Shown here: positions 55,820 to 64,000 of the stretch, piece after piece
Numbering within the stretch: the stretch's first letter is position 1
Layout: each line of letters starts with the position of its first letter
NCBI GenBank assembly: GCA_016705545.1
Contig: JADIYA010000019.1
Span: 1-64,000, forward strand
DNA length: 64,000 nucleotides
Reading direction: 5' to 3'
Origin: Flavobacteriales bacterium
GTDB taxonomy: Bacteria > Bacteroidota > Bacteroidia > Flavobacteriales_F > PHOS-HE28
The notes under the pieces: generated by a model
Database searches by the model: none
What the model was told of the DNA's origin: nothing
The model's input: only the letters and a program-made list of their open reading frames with translations
Made by a program: the position numbers and the translations under genes

Positions 55820-57081
55820 AGAGGACCGCGCTTGCCCTCGCGGCCTTCGGGTCGCTCTCCATCACCTTGGCGCAGGACGCCCTTACTGCCCGTGGCCGCG
55901 CATGGCTCGATACGCTCACATCTCCATCGTTCCACGGCCGCGGGTACGTGAACGATGGCGACCGTATCGCGAGCGAATGGATAGCGGGCAAGTTCCGTAG
56001 CTTCGGACTGAAGCCGGTGAAGGCCGACTTCTACCAGCCCTTCCAATTCAATGTGAACAGCTTCCCCGACAGCATGCGTGCCGCGATTGATGGACGCGCG
56101 CTGGTGCCGGGTGCCGAATTCATCGTCGATGCCGAGAGCGGCAGTGCTGAAGGCGCATTCCCGCTGGTGCATATCACACCAGCCGATCTGCAAGGCCCGG
56201 AGCGCCGCGGCATGACCATGGGCGTGCTCCTCGGCAAGGCTGCGTGCGTGCATTGGCCGACCACGCGCAATGCCGATTCGCTCCGGCTCTTCCGCCAATG
56301 GGAGCGCGACCTCATGGACCATTGCGTCGTGGTGAAGCCCGCACAGAAGCTCACCTGGAGCGTGGCCACGGATGCCCGTCGCTTCCCGTTGATCGAGGTC
56401 GCCGATAGGGCGCTCAACGACAGCTCGGCCTCCATCGCGCTGAACGTGCGGAACAGCCTGCGCACACGCCACTCCGCCCGCAACGTGCTCGGCATGGTGA
56501 AAGGCAAGAGCAACAAGTGGCTCGTCGTAGGCGCGCATTACGATCACCTCGGCCGCATGGGATCCGATGCGCTCTTCCCCGGCGCCAACGACAACGCCAG
56601 CGGCACCGCCATGCTGCTTAGCCTCGCTGAGCACTTCGCCCAGAAGAAGAACAAGCCGAGGCACAACCTGCTCTTCATCGCCTTCGCCGGGGAAGAAGCC
56701 GGCCTGATCGGCAGTGAGTGGTGCGCGGTGGACCGTCCGATCGACTGGAAGGACGTGCGCATGATGATCAACCTCGACATCCTCGGCACCGGCGACGATG
56801 GCATCATGGTGGTGAACGCCACCGCCCAGCCCAAGGCCTTCGATCAGCTCGTGGCGATCAACGGCGCGAAGGGCTACCTCAAGGAAGTGAAGGCACGCGG
56901 GCCGGCCTGCAACAGCGATCATTGCCACTTCGTGAAGCGCGGCGTGCCGGCGATCTACATCTACACGCTCGGCGGGGTGGCGCACTACCACGATGTGCTC
57001 GACCGCGCGGAGACCCTGCCCCTCAACGAGTTCGCAGACCTCCATTCGCTCCTGCGCGACTTCATCCATGCGCTGAAGTGA
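55816..57081 (+). CDS. M28-family zinc aminopeptidase, exported
   Basis: 421 residues. The signal peptide KRTALALAAFGSLSITLAQ shows export. Di-zinc ligands appear in order: VVGAHYDHLG (His), FPGANDNASGTAM (Asp), AFAGEEAGLIGSEW (Glu, with catalytic Glu beside it), MINLDILG (Asp) and NSDHCHFVKRGVPA (His). Complete M28 active site. It probably trims peptides outside the cytoplasm for nutrition. It is joined to the genes on both sides by four-base overlaps, ATGA upstream and GTGA downstream. Confidence 0.9.
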   Translation: MKRTALALAAFGSLSITLAQDALTARGRAWLDTLTSPSFHGRGYVNDGDRIASEWIAGKFRSFGLKPVKADFYQPFQFNVNSFPDSMRAAIDGRALVPGAEFIVDAESGSAEGAFPLVHITPADLQGPERRGMTMGVLLGKAACVHWPTTRNADSLRLFRQWERDLMDHCVVVKPAQKLTWSVATDARRFPLIEVADRALNDSSASIALNVRNSLRTRHSARNVLGMVKGKSNKWLVVGAHYDHLGRMGSDALFPGANDNASGTAMLLSLAEHFAQKKNKPRHNLLFIAFAGEEAGLIGSEWCAVDRPIDWKDVRMMINLDILGTGDDGIMVVNATAQPKAFDQLVAINGAKGYLKEVKARGPACNSDHCHFVKRGVPAIYIYTLGGVAHYHDVLDRAETLPLNEFADLHSLLRDFIHALK

Positions 57082-57761
57082 GCGCTTCCAAGGCCCCGCT
57101 CGTGCTGGTGCCGACACCCATCGGCAACCTCGACGACATCACGCTTCGCGCGAAGCAGGTGCTGCAGGAGGCCGGTGCCGTGATCGCTGAGGATACACGC
57201 GTGACAGGCCGGCTGCTACAGCACCTCGGCATCAGCAAGCCGCTGATCTCCTTCCACAGCAACAATGAGCACCGCATGGTGGAACAACTGGTGCAGCGCC
57301 TGGGCGCGGGCGAGCGTTTCGCCCTGTGCAGCGATGCCGGCACGCCCGGAATCAGCGATCCTGGATTCCTGCTCGTTCGCGCCGCCATCGCCGCAGGCAT
57401 CGCGGTGGAATGCCTTCCCGGACCAACTGCATTCGTCCCTGCGCTCGTGGCGAGCGGCCTGCCCTGCGACCGATTCGTGTTCGAGGGCTTCCTGCCGCAG
57501 AAGAAAGGACGGCAAACACGCATCGCCTCACTCAAGGAGGAAGCGCGGACGATGGTGCTCTACGAGAGCCCGCACCGCATTGCGCGCATGCTGAACGAGC
57601 TCGCTGAGGCCTTCGGCGCCGATCGGCCGGCGAGCATCTCGCGCGAGATCAGCAAGCTGCACGAAGAGACGCGCCGCGGCACCTTGGGCGAACTGGCCGC
57701 GCACTTCGATGTCCACGAGCCGCGCGGTGAATTCGTCATAGTGGTCAGCGGTCGCGCATAG
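57078..57761 (+). CDS. rsmI: 16S rRNA (cytidine(1402)-2'-O)-methyltransferase
   Basis: 227 residues from GTG 57078 (VSASKAPLVLVPTPIGNLDD); the open frame back to 56718 runs inside the peptidase gene and is rejected. The tetrapyrrole-methylase fold motifs are clear: PTPIGNLDDITLRAKQVL, IAEDTRVTGRLL, CSDAGTPGISDPGFLLVRAA, and LPGPTAFVPALVASGLP. RsmI methylates the ribose of C1402 in 16S rRNA; RsmH, also in this window, methylates the base of the same nucleotide. Confidence 0.94.
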   Translation: MSASKAPLVLVPTPIGNLDDITLRAKQVLQEAGAVIAEDTRVTGRLLQHLGISKPLISFHSNNEHRMVEQLVQRLGAGERFALCSDAGTPGISDPGFLLVRAAIAAGIAVECLPGPTAFVPALVASGLPCDRFVFEGFLPQKKGRQTRIASLKEEARTMVLYESPHRIARMLNELAEAFGADRPASISREISKLHEETRRGTLGELAAHFDVHEPRGEFVIVVSGRA

Positions 57762-57785
57762 CCATTCCGCTCGTCGCCGCCGTGA

Positions 57786-57855
57786 GCAACCTTCAAAACC
57801 TGCAACTCGCCGAAGCGCCTCGCGAAGACGGTCAACCCTCAACCCCTACTCAACC
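57786..57855. repeat. Intergenic CAACC(C/T)TCAA repeat words
   Basis: CAACCTTCAAAACC, CAACCCTCAACCCC and CAACCTTGC lie in a 100-base gap. The last ends in a box-like CAACCTTG six bases before ATG 57864. They belong to the same word family as 26745-26894 and 42060-42188. Confidence 0.35.
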
Positions 57856-57863
57856 TTGCACCC

Positions 57864-58880
57864 ATGAGAGCCTGGACCCTCATCGCCCACACCGACCCGC
57901 ACCGCGCCTTCGCACTGCGCGAGCATCCCGATCCGCAGCCCAAGCCGAATCAGGTGCTTATCCGCTGCGAGGGCTTCGGCCTCAACTACGCCGATGTGAT
58001 GGCCGCGCGCGGGCTCTATCGCGAGGCGCCTCCGCTGCCGAGCATCATCGGCTACGAAGCGGTGGGACGTGTAATCGCAGCGGGCCAAGAGGCTCCGCAG
58101 GACCTCATCGGCAAACGCGTGGTGGCCATGACGCGCTTCGGCGGCTATGCGGAACTGGCCGTCACCGACCATCGCGCATGCGCAGTGATCCCGGAAGAAC
58201 TATCCATCGGCACGGCCGCTGCGCTGGCCACGCAAGGCGCAACGGCCTGGTACGCCGCACGCGTGCTCTGTCCGCTGCACGCTGGAGAGCGCGTACTGGT
58301 GCATAGCGCAGCCGGTGGCGTTGGGCATTTGATCGTGCAGCTCGCGGCCAAGGCCGGGTGCGAGGTATTCGCGATCGTGGGCGGCGCAGCCAAGCGGCAA
58401 CACACGCTCAGCCTGGGCGCAGCCCATGCCATCGACCGACGCACCGGTGATTACAGCACTCAGCTGCGCACGCTGCTCGGCAAACGCCGATTGGATGCAA
58501 GCTTCAATGCGGTGGCCGGCACCAGCTTCAAGAAAGACATGCAATTGCTCGGCAGTGGTGGGCGGCTGGTGCTCTTCGGCGGAGCGGAGCGCGGCGGCCT
58601 GGGCGCATTCGGAACACTTCGCTTCGTCTGGAGCATGGGCGCCTTGCTGCCCATCTTCCTCATGATGAAGAGCAAGAGCATCCTCGGCGTGAACATGCTG
58701 AAGCTGGGCGACAACCGCCCCGACCTGATGGCGCACTGCTTCCGCGAGGCGGTGGCCGCTCAGGCCGCTGGACTGATCTCTCCGCATGTGCACGAAGTGA
58801 TGCCTGCCGAGCGGTTGCCTGAGGCGCATGCGCTGCTGGCCAGCGGGTCCACCATGGGCAAGGTGGCGCTCGCGTGGTAG
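57864..58880 (+). CDS. Medium-chain reductase, quinone-oxidoreductase / VAT-1-like
   Basis: 338 residues. GroES-like N-terminal domain (PNQVLIRCEGFGLNYADVMAARGLY) and Rossmann domain with VLVHSAAGGVGHLIVQLA. The structural and catalytic zinc Cys residues of alcohol dehydrogenases are absent, which places it with the zinc-free NADPH:quinone reductases. The hydrophobic stretch FGTLRFVWSMGALLPIFLMMKSKSILGVNML resembles the VAT-1 branch. Substrate unknown. Confidence 0.85.
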   Translation: MRAWTLIAHTDPHRAFALREHPDPQPKPNQVLIRCEGFGLNYADVMAARGLYREAPPLPSIIGYEAVGRVIAAGQEAPQDLIGKRVVAMTRFGGYAELAVTDHRACAVIPEELSIGTAAALATQGATAWYAARVLCPLHAGERVLVHSAAGGVGHLIVQLAAKAGCEVFAIVGGAAKRQHTLSLGAAHAIDRRTGDYSTQLRTLLGKRRLDASFNAVAGTSFKKDMQLLGSGGRLVLFGGAERGGLGAFGTLRFVWSMGALLPIFLMMKSKSILGVNMLKLGDNRPDLMAHCFREAVAAQAAGLISPHVHEVMPAERLPEAHALLASGSTMGKVALAW

Positions 58881-58881
58881 C

Positions 58882-59640
58882 CTATTCCACCACGAAGCGG
58901 CGCGAGAACCGGGCGCCGGCCATGCGCACCGTGTACACGCCGCGTGACCAGCCCTGCGCGTCGAATTGCGCTCGGCCTTGGCGGACTACGGCTTGCTCCA
59001 CCACAGCGCCACGCGCATCAATCACCTCAATGGTGCCGGTTGTTGGCAGGCCCGTGATCGTGGTGAAGCCCATGGAGGGATTCGGTGCGATCGCAAATGC
59101 TTCGCTCGTTTCCTCCGTGACGCTCAGCACGCCATTCACGTTGAGCGTGAAATCCTTGAAGTCGCCGTATTGGAAAGCCCCGCAAGGACCGTAGCCGTTG
59201 CCGTTACTCGTCTGGAAACCATCGCTGCCCCAAGGCGAGATGATGCGCATGCGGTATGCGCCTGTCGCGGTAGCCAACGGAATGGTGATGCCGAACTGGT
59301 ATTCGTAGCTCGGCGAACCGCCCACGTAGATGAAGTACAGGTTCTCGCTATCCTCAAAGCTGTTGCTCTGGTTCCAATCCACCCAGACCGCGCAGCCGCA
59401 CCAAGTGCCGTTGAGCACGCGCATGGGCAGCATGGTACCCGCATCCACGGTGGTGCTCAATGTCGTGTAGTCGGACAAGGAACAATCATCGGCACCGGGC
59501 GCCCAGTTGATGCTCCCGGCCTGCACTTCAAGGGTTCGCCAACTGAAGCACCCATTGGCGAAGGTCGGGCTGCAGTATTGAGCGCTGAGATCCTGAGCAA
59601 GGAGCAGGATCAGAACAACATGCGCGTAACGGTTCCTCAT
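58882..59640 (-). CDS. Secreted GEVED-domain protein with T9SS sorting domain
   Basis: 252 residues. Signal peptide RNRYAHVVLILLLAQDLSAQ, then one GEVED-type domain (WCGCAVWVDWNQSNSFEDSENLYF; TATGAYRMRIISPWG), followed by a T9SS type A sorting domain (FAIAPNPSMGFTTI; IEVIDARGAVV; GWSRGVYTVRM). Probably a surface or secreted binding protein. It converges with the reductase gene, with one base between the stop codons. Confidence 0.8.
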   Translation of the reverse strand: MRNRYAHVVLILLLAQDLSAQYCSPTFANGCFSWRTLEVQAGSINWAPGADDCSLSDYTTLSTTVDAGTMLPMRVLNGTWCGCAVWVDWNQSNSFEDSENLYFIYVGGSPSYEYQFGITIPLATATGAYRMRIISPWGSDGFQTSNGNGYGPCGAFQYGDFKDFTLNVNGVLSVTEETSEAFAIAPNPSMGFTTITGLPTTGTIEVIDARGAVVEQAVVRQGRAQFDAQGWSRGVYTVRMAGARFSRRFVVE

Positions 59641-59713
59641 GACGATGCGGGTTTGGTACAGCGAGTTTAGCGCTTGCGGATCAATTTGGACATGGTGCCG
59701 CTAATCTTGCACC

Positions 59714-60142
59714 ATGGCTTCTGCACCGTTCGCCCCGCGCAGCATTGAAACCCGATGCGCCACCATGGCACTCACAGCGCCGGGCTTCATTGAACAGCGC
59801 TTCCGGAATAACGTCACGATCGACCGCGCCGGATTCGAGGAGAACCGGGTGGCGCGGCATGAATTGGGCGGAGAGTCGCCTTATGTGATGCTGAGCTTCC
59901 TGCCCGAGGGCATGGACTTCGACTTGGCCGTGACCAGCACCGACCATTTCAAGCCCGAGCGCGGCAGCACCGGGTTGCGCGCGCTAGCCGTGGTGGTGGT
60001 AGACGGCATGGGCGAGGCCATCGCGAAGCTCTACTTCAGCTACTTCCCGCCCGAGTTCCCTGCACGCGTATTCCATGGGGAGCAGCAGGCACGCGAATGG
60101 CTCACTGAGGCGCAGGCCGGGCTTTCGGCTAAGGCCGTATGA
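59714..60142 (+). CDS. Hypothetical protein, possibly STAS/SpoIIAA-like
   Basis: 142 residues from ATG 59714, five bases after a TAATCTTG box; ATG 59765 is an alternative. No signal peptide. The final part (ALAVVVVDGMGEAIAKLYFSYFPPEF, then ARVFHGEQQAREWL) recalls the C-terminus of small STAS-like Bacteroidota proteins, in which a VF...AxxWL ending is common. The resemblance is weak and no function is assigned. It overlaps the convergent antiporter gene by 14 bases. Confidence 0.6.
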   Translation: MASAPFAPRSIETRCATMALTAPGFIEQRFRNNVTIDRAGFEENRVARHELGGESPYVMLSFLPEGMDFDLAVTSTDHFKPERGSTGLRALAVVVVDGMGEAIAKLYFSYFPPEFPARVFHGEQQAREWLTEAQAGLSAKAV

Positions 60143-62414
60143 TCAAGGTGCTGGGCACATCGCCCAACCAAGGCGCGCGTGCTTCGGCAGCGCGGCTCCA
60201 GCCTTTGTAGCTGCTGAGCAGGAGATCGTGCTGGGCGAGCAGGCGCGCATCGAGATCCACACCGGTCAGCACCTCGATCCGATCAGCAGCGAGTTCCTGC
60301 AGCCGATGCACCCCGATGCGGAATGAGGGATCGCGCTGTATCAGTCCTGCAGCATCAAGCAGCGTGAGCCGTCGTCCCTCGCCATGCAGCAGTCGCTCTG
60401 CATAATGCAGCAGGAAGAGGTCGCCGGGCGCACCCAAGGGGAGCACGATCCGGTCGGCCTGCGTGAAGCCTTTGTCCATGAACACGCCCACGCTGCAGCG
60501 AGCCTCCTCGATGAGCTGCCGCACCTTGGGGTCGATCTGGTCGTCGGTGGGCATCAGTGATTCCTTGCCGGTGAGACTGCCGATGAGCTTGCTCGGATCG
60601 ATCACGCGCGTGGTGAGGCCGAGCAGGTCACCGAGGATGGTGCCCTTGAGCAAGGGCTTGCCTGCGCCCACGAGCAGCAGGTCGAAAGAACCGGAGTTGG
60701 CGGTGCGCAGGATGTCGGCGGCCACATCGCCGCTGACGTGGTGCTCCGTGCGCACATCCAGCTCCAAACGGTGCGCCTCCTTGAGCACGGGCTTGAAGCC
60801 GTCGCGCGCGAAACCCTCGCTGTCGATCGGGTTCACGTCGCCGCTGGGCGTCACGTGCAGCGCGGTGACGCTGGCTAGGGCATCGACACCGGCGAGCTGG
60901 CGCACCAGGCGCAGCGCCCGGCGCCCGCTCTCGGGCTGGCCGAAGGAGAGCAGCACGCGCCAGCCGGAGGCCGCATCGACCGGCGGCTGCGCATCGGCCG
61001 GCAGGCGGAAAAGGCGCTCGATGAGGCCGAGCGAAGGGCCGGTCATGAAGGTGCTGAGCAGCGCCATGATCACCAGGATCGCGAAGAGCTCGGCATTGAT
61101 CACGCCCAAGTCGTAGCCGATGTTGAGCACCACCAGTTCCATGAGGCCGCGCGTGTTCATGAGCGCGCCGATGCTCAGGCTCTCCTTCCAATCGTGCCCG
61201 GTGATGCGGGCAGCCACCGACGCTGCCACGTTCTTGCCGATCACGGCCACCGCCACTACGAGCGCGCAGGTCCACCACAGGTGCTCGTTGGTGAGCAGGC
61301 CGATGCGCGTGCGCAAGCCGGTGAACACGAAGAAGAGCGGCAGCAGCAATACCACGCTCACATCCTCGAGCTTGCCCACGAGCACGCGCCGAAAGGCGAG
61401 GTTCTGCGGCATGATGGCGCCGGCGAGGAAGGCACCGAAGAGCGGGTGGATACCGATGGCCTCGGTGGCCCAGGCTGAAGCGAGCATCACGGCGAAGAGG
61501 CCCGCCACGAGCGGACGGCCCATGGTGCGGCGCTCACCATGCGCTTCACCGAGCCGCCGTAGGAACGGGCGCAGCACGCCGATCATGAACCCGACGTAGA
61601 TCACCGCCGCACCGATGGTATAGAACGCGCTGAGCATGCTGCCGGCCTTCACGATGGCAATCACGGCAGCGAGCAGGCACCACGCCGTGACATCGTCGCT
61701 GGCAGCGGTGGCCAGGGCCATGGCGCCCAGTCGCGTGCGTGTAAGGCCGCGTTCCTGGATGATGCGCGCGAGCACCGGGAAGGCGGTGATGCTCATGGCG
61801 ATGCCCATGAAGAGCGCGAAGGAGCGGAAGGCCACCGTGGGCGGCGCGAAATCGTCGTAGAGGTGATAGGCCAGCGCGGTCCCCAGCGCGAAGAGCGTGA
61901 TGATGCTGGTATGGCTGATCACCAATGCGCTGTGCAAGCGCCCTTGCAGCACGCGAAGGTCGAGTTCCATGCCGATGACGAACATGAAGAGCACCAGTCC
62001 GATCTGGCTGAGGAAGTGCAGGCTCTCGAGCGAGCCTGACGGGAAGAGGAAGCCGAAGGTGCCCGGCAGCCAATAGCCCAGCACGCTCGGGCCCATGACG
62101 ATGCCCGCGACGATCTCGCCGATGACCGAGGGCTGGCCGAGCTTCACGAACAGGTACGCGAAGGCCCGCGCCATGGCGATGATGGCCACGATCTGCAGCA
62201 ATAGCACCGCGAACGGGTGTTCGATGTTCTCGCCCAGCGTGCGCTGGAACTGCTCCAACGCATTGCCTTGCTGCCCGCCTTGGAGCGCAGCACCGAGCTC
62301 CTCCGCCAAGTGCGGACGCAGCAGCGCGCCCTGTTCCATCAGCCAGAAGATGGCGCCGCCGAAGAGCAGCAACGCAGCCACGTAGTACCCGATGCTCCTG
62401 CCACCTGCCGCCAT
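60129..62414 (-). CDS. Cation:proton antiporter (CPA2/Kef type) with C-terminal USP-like region
   Basis: 761 residues. About 12 membrane spans fill residues 10-470. The exchanger signature comprises GEIVAGIVMGPSVLG, FMFVIGMELDLRVL, the unwound-helix motif MSITAFPVLARII and the ion-binding ATAASDDVTAWCL (paired Asp). The rest is cytoplasmic and resembles universal-stress-protein domains (LALVTALHVTPSGD-like and DLLLVGAGKPLLKGTILGDLLG). It likely exchanges K+ or Na+ for H+ at the inner membrane. There is no KTN/RCK NAD-binding domain, so gating differs from KefB/KefC. A TACTTTCG box ends four bases before the ATG. Confidence 0.9.
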   Translation of the reverse strand: MAAGGRSIGYYVAALLLFGGAIFWLMEQGALLRPHLAEELGAALQGGQQGNALEQFQRTLGENIEHPFAVLLLQIVAIIAMARAFAYLFVKLGQPSVIGEIVAGIVMGPSVLGYWLPGTFGFLFPSGSLESLHFLSQIGLVLFMFVIGMELDLRVLQGRLHSALVISHTSIITLFALGTALAYHLYDDFAPPTVAFRSFALFMGIAMSITAFPVLARIIQERGLTRTRLGAMALATAASDDVTAWCLLAAVIAIVKAGSMLSAFYTIGAAVIYVGFMIGVLRPFLRRLGEAHGERRTMGRPLVAGLFAVMLASAWATEAIGIHPLFGAFLAGAIMPQNLAFRRVLVGKLEDVSVVLLLPLFFVFTGLRTRIGLLTNEHLWWTCALVVAVAVIGKNVAASVAARITGHDWKESLSIGALMNTRGLMELVVLNIGYDLGVINAELFAILVIMALLSTFMTGPSLGLIERLFRLPADAQPPVDAASGWRVLLSFGQPESGRRALRLVRQLAGVDALASVTALHVTPSGDVNPIDSEGFARDGFKPVLKEAHRLELDVRTEHHVSGDVAADILRTANSGSFDLLLVGAGKPLLKGTILGDLLGLTTRVIDPSKLIGSLTGKESLMPTDDQIDPKVRQLIEEARCSVGVFMDKGFTQADRIVLPLGAPGDLFLLHYAERLLHGEGRRLTLLDAAGLIQRDPSFRIGVHRLQELAADRIEVLTGVDLDARLLAQHDLLLSSYKGWSRAAEARAPWLGDVPSTLIIRP

Positions 62415-62418
62415 GCGG

Positions 62419-62426
62419 CGAAAGTA
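62419..62426 (-). promoter_or_regulatory. -7 box (TACTTTCG) of the antiporter gene
   Basis: Minus-strand TACTTTCG, four bases before ATG 62414. The remainder of 62427-62605 holds no gene or RNA that I can recognise. Confidence 0.55.
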
Positions 62427-62605
62427 GAGGGCACCTCAACATTGGCCTTCGGACTCCACGAAAGCCTTAAACGACCATACTTCGTTGCAGAAAGCCTCAC
62501 GTGAATCCGGCAATGCTCGGTTCCTGCTTATCCCCTGAAGGCTAAATCCCCTTCGCTCGCTACCACCAACAATCTTGAGAAGCCTTCTAGCCGGGAGGAT
62601 GCGGA

Positions 62606-63382
62606 TCAGCCGTTCATCGCGGCGATCATGGTGGTCATCTCAATGAACTCCGCTACGCTCAGTTGCTCCGCGCGCTTGCCCGCGAAACGTTCAGGCAACG
62701 GCCCCTTCAACTCGGGTAGCGGCTTCAGCGCATTATGCAGGGTCTTGCGGCGCTGGTTGAAGGCGGTCTTCACCACACGGAAGAAGAGGGCCTCATCGCA
62801 CGGCAGCTTGTCCACAATGTTCCGCTTCATGCGGATCACCGAGCTGCGCACCTTGGGCGGAGGGATGAAGCTGCCGGGTTCCACATGGAAGAGCAGCTCC
62901 ACATCGTACCACGCCTGCGCCAGCACGCTGGTGATGCCGTAGGTCCGGCTGCCATGCGGGGCACGGAAGCGATCCGCCACTTCCTTCTGGAACATGCCCA
63001 CCACCTCCGTGCAGCGATCGCGGTGCTCGAGCACCTTGAAGACGATCTGCGTGCTGATGTTGTAAGGGAAGTTGCCCACGACAGCGAAGGGGCCGTCGGT
63101 GATGCTGAGTGGATCCATGCTCAGGAAATCGGCCTCGCGCACGTTCAGGCCGGGGTACTGCGCATGCAGGTAAGCGACCGATTCATGATCCACCTCGAAG
63201 CAGGTGAGTTCGAATTCGGCGCGGGCGATCAAGTGCCTCGTGAGTGCTCCCGTTCCGGGGCCCACCTCGATCGCATGCCTGTACCCGCCATGCCCGGTGA
63301 GCCCCTCGGCCACGCGCTGCGCAATCGCATCCTCTTTGAGGAAATGCTGGCCCAGATGCTTCTTGGCCCGAACGGAGTTCAT
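62606..63382 (-). CDS. rsmA: 16S rRNA (adenine(1518)-N(6)/adenine(1519)-N(6))-dimethyltransferase
   Basis: 258 residues. KsgA-type enzyme that dimethylates two adenines near the 3' end of 16S rRNA. The start VRAKKHLGQHFLKEDAIAQRV, SAM site AIEVGPGTGALTRHLIA and catalytic VGNFPYNISTQIVFK (NxPY) are diagnostic. ATGA overlap with the DUF4286 gene upstream. With rsmH and rsmI it is the third 16S methylase gene in the window. Confidence 0.95.
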   Translation of the reverse strand: MNSVRAKKHLGQHFLKEDAIAQRVAEGLTGHGGYRHAIEVGPGTGALTRHLIARAEFELTCFEVDHESVAYLHAQYPGLNVREADFLSMDPLSITDGPFAVVGNFPYNISTQIVFKVLEHRDRCTEVVGMFQKEVADRFRAPHGSRTYGITSVLAQAWYDVELLFHVEPGSFIPPPKVRSSVIRMKRNIVDKLPCDEALFFRVVKTAFNQRRKTLHNALKPLPELKGPLPERFAGKRAEQLSVAEFIEMTTMIAAMNG

Positions 63383-63687
63383 GCGTCGTGCACCACTTCA
63401 AGCAGGGTGCGGAAGGCGTGGAACCGTCCACCGAAGCGTTCATGCGCCTCAGCTTGCAAACGCGGTGCGTGCTCATCGCGGTAGCGCGCATAATGCGCCA
63501 TGTCCGCAGCGGCGTACTGCACCGCGTAGGTAAAGCCGCCATCATCATCGGCCAGCACCCTGTGCATGCGGCTGTTCACGAACTGGCCGGTGGCCATCAC
63601 ACGGGGGATGTGCTCCTCCTTCATCCACGCCAGCCAAGCGTGGTGCGCATCGGCATCGATGCTGATGGTGACGTTGTAGATGATCAC
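63379..63687 (-). CDS. DUF4286 family protein
   Basis: 102 residues: MIIYNVTISIDADAHHAWLAWMKEEHIPRVMATG, then FVNSRMHRVL and TYAVQYAAADMAHYARYRDEHAPRL. This matches a small Bacteroidota family of unknown function that resembles a ferredoxin-fold dimeric alpha/beta barrel. Four-base overlaps join it to rsmA and to the TPR gene. Confidence 0.8.
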   Translation of the reverse strand: MIIYNVTISIDADAHHAWLAWMKEEHIPRVMATGQFVNSRMHRVLADDDGGFTYAVQYAAADMAHYARYRDEHAPRLQAEAHERFGGRFHAFRTLLEVVHDA

Positions 63688-64000
63688 GGGTGCGGCGGCT
63701 TCTTCTCCTCAGGGACGTCGGGCGCATCCCCGCGCAGCTTGCGGTAACGTTCGCGCGCTTCGGGCACGAAGATGCTGCCGGTCTGCTCGAAGAGGAGCTT
63801 CTCGTAGAACCCCTTGGCCTTTTCGGGATCCTTCAGCACATCCTCGTAGAGCCGGCCCAGGTCGAGCAGGGCATTGTCCACCAGGATGTCGATCGGGTAC
63901 TGCTCGAGCACTTTCTCCAAATACCCGGCTGCCTCCGTGTACCGGCGGCGCGCCAAGGCGATGCGGTAGCGCTCGTAGAGCACGTCGTCTCCAAGGGTGT
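63684..64000 (-). CDS. Tetratricopeptide-repeat protein (5' end outside window)
   Basis: Only the C-terminal 105 or so residues are present; the frame is open to the right edge (TLGDDVLYERYRIALARRRY). TPR-like helices: YTEAAGYLEKVLEQYP, DNALLDLGRLYEDVLKDPEKAKGFYEKLLFEQTGS. The GTG at 63983 is inside the gene and not the real start. Scaffold proteins of this type are often exported in Bacteroidota, but the N-terminus needed to judge is missing. Confidence 0.75.
   Translation of the reverse strand, partial: TLGDDVLYERYRIALARRRYTEAAGYLEKVLEQYPIDILVDNALLDLGRLYEDVLKDPEKAKGFYEKLLFEQTGSIFVPEARERYRKLRGDAPDVPEEKKPPHP

Noticed and set aside
62427..62605. A tRNA or small RNA in the gap before rsmA
   Set aside because: No cloverleaf, terminator or promoter box could be found by eye.

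Overview
The window is GC-rich chromosomal DNA from a member of the Bacteroidota, most likely Flavobacteriales. Four pieces of evidence support this. It carries the gliding-motility genes gldB and gldC. Four secreted proteins end in a type IX secretion (T9SS) sorting domain. MurF and alanine racemase are fused in one protein. Promoters follow the Bacteroidota -7 pattern TAnnTTTG instead of -35/-10 boxes. MurE carries a DNPR motif, which points to meso-diaminopimelate peptidoglycan, and rfaD implies heptose-containing LPS. No tRNA, rRNA, CRISPR array, transposase or phage gene was seen.

Layout. 1-8.2 kb: the end of a large T9SS cargo protein, a MuiA-family protein, a PhyH-type dioxygenase, and a membrane pyrophosphatase with an unusual C-terminal OmpA-like extension. 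8.2-24.8 kb, minus strand: a nearly complete division and cell-wall (dcw) cluster, mraZ-rsmH-ftsL-pbp-murE-mraY-murD-[murD C-domain paralog]-ftsW-murG-murC-ftsQ-ftsA-ftsZ, followed by yqeY. Many of its genes overlap by four bases. murF is missing from the cluster and lies at 51.9-54.4 kb, fused to alr. 25-30 kb: alpha/beta hydrolase, engB, gldC, gldB, a porin-like protein and nadE. 30-34.4 kb: two outer-membrane-type proteins and a TonB-dependent receptor. 34.4-38.8 kb: a 2-oxoacid:ferredoxin oxidoreductase, a NifU-domain protein and an Mrp ATPase. 38.8-42.1 kb: a broken 3' fragment of fabD, a T9SS cargo gene, then the intact fabD. 42-46.5 kb: a BI-1 family protein, folE, queD, rfaD, a MerR regulator and an M23 peptidase. 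46.5-57.8 kb: alaS, a DUF6090-like protein, a secreted esterase, an AlkD-like protein, murF-alr, tdk, a conserved hypothetical, an M28 peptidase and rsmI. 57.8-64 kb: a quinone-reductase-like protein, a GEVED/T9SS protein, a small hypothetical, a cation:proton antiporter with a USP-like tail, rsmA, a DUF4286 protein and a truncated TPR protein.

How the genes work together. Most of the window serves envelope construction: precursor synthesis (murC, D, E, F, alr, G, mraY), septum assembly (ftsQ, L, A, Z, W, PBP), LPS (rfaD), fatty acids (fabD) and an M23 hydrolase. Around this sit T9SS-exported proteins and the gliding lipoprotein GldB.

Main points for a second look. (1) A free-standing MurD C-terminal domain is encoded directly behind murD. 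(2) HppA carries an OmpA-like tail. (3) fabD 3' ends repeat on both sides of a T9SS cargo gene. (4) Four genes (ftsZ, ftsA, ftsW and the TonB receptor) each have a reading-frame break equivalent to one lost base, most simply explained as assembly error. (5) TAnnTT(T/C)G boxes sit 3-25 bases before many start codons and suggest widespread leaderless or near-leaderless mRNAs; one pair lies in a perfect 18-bp inverted repeat between queD and rfaD.
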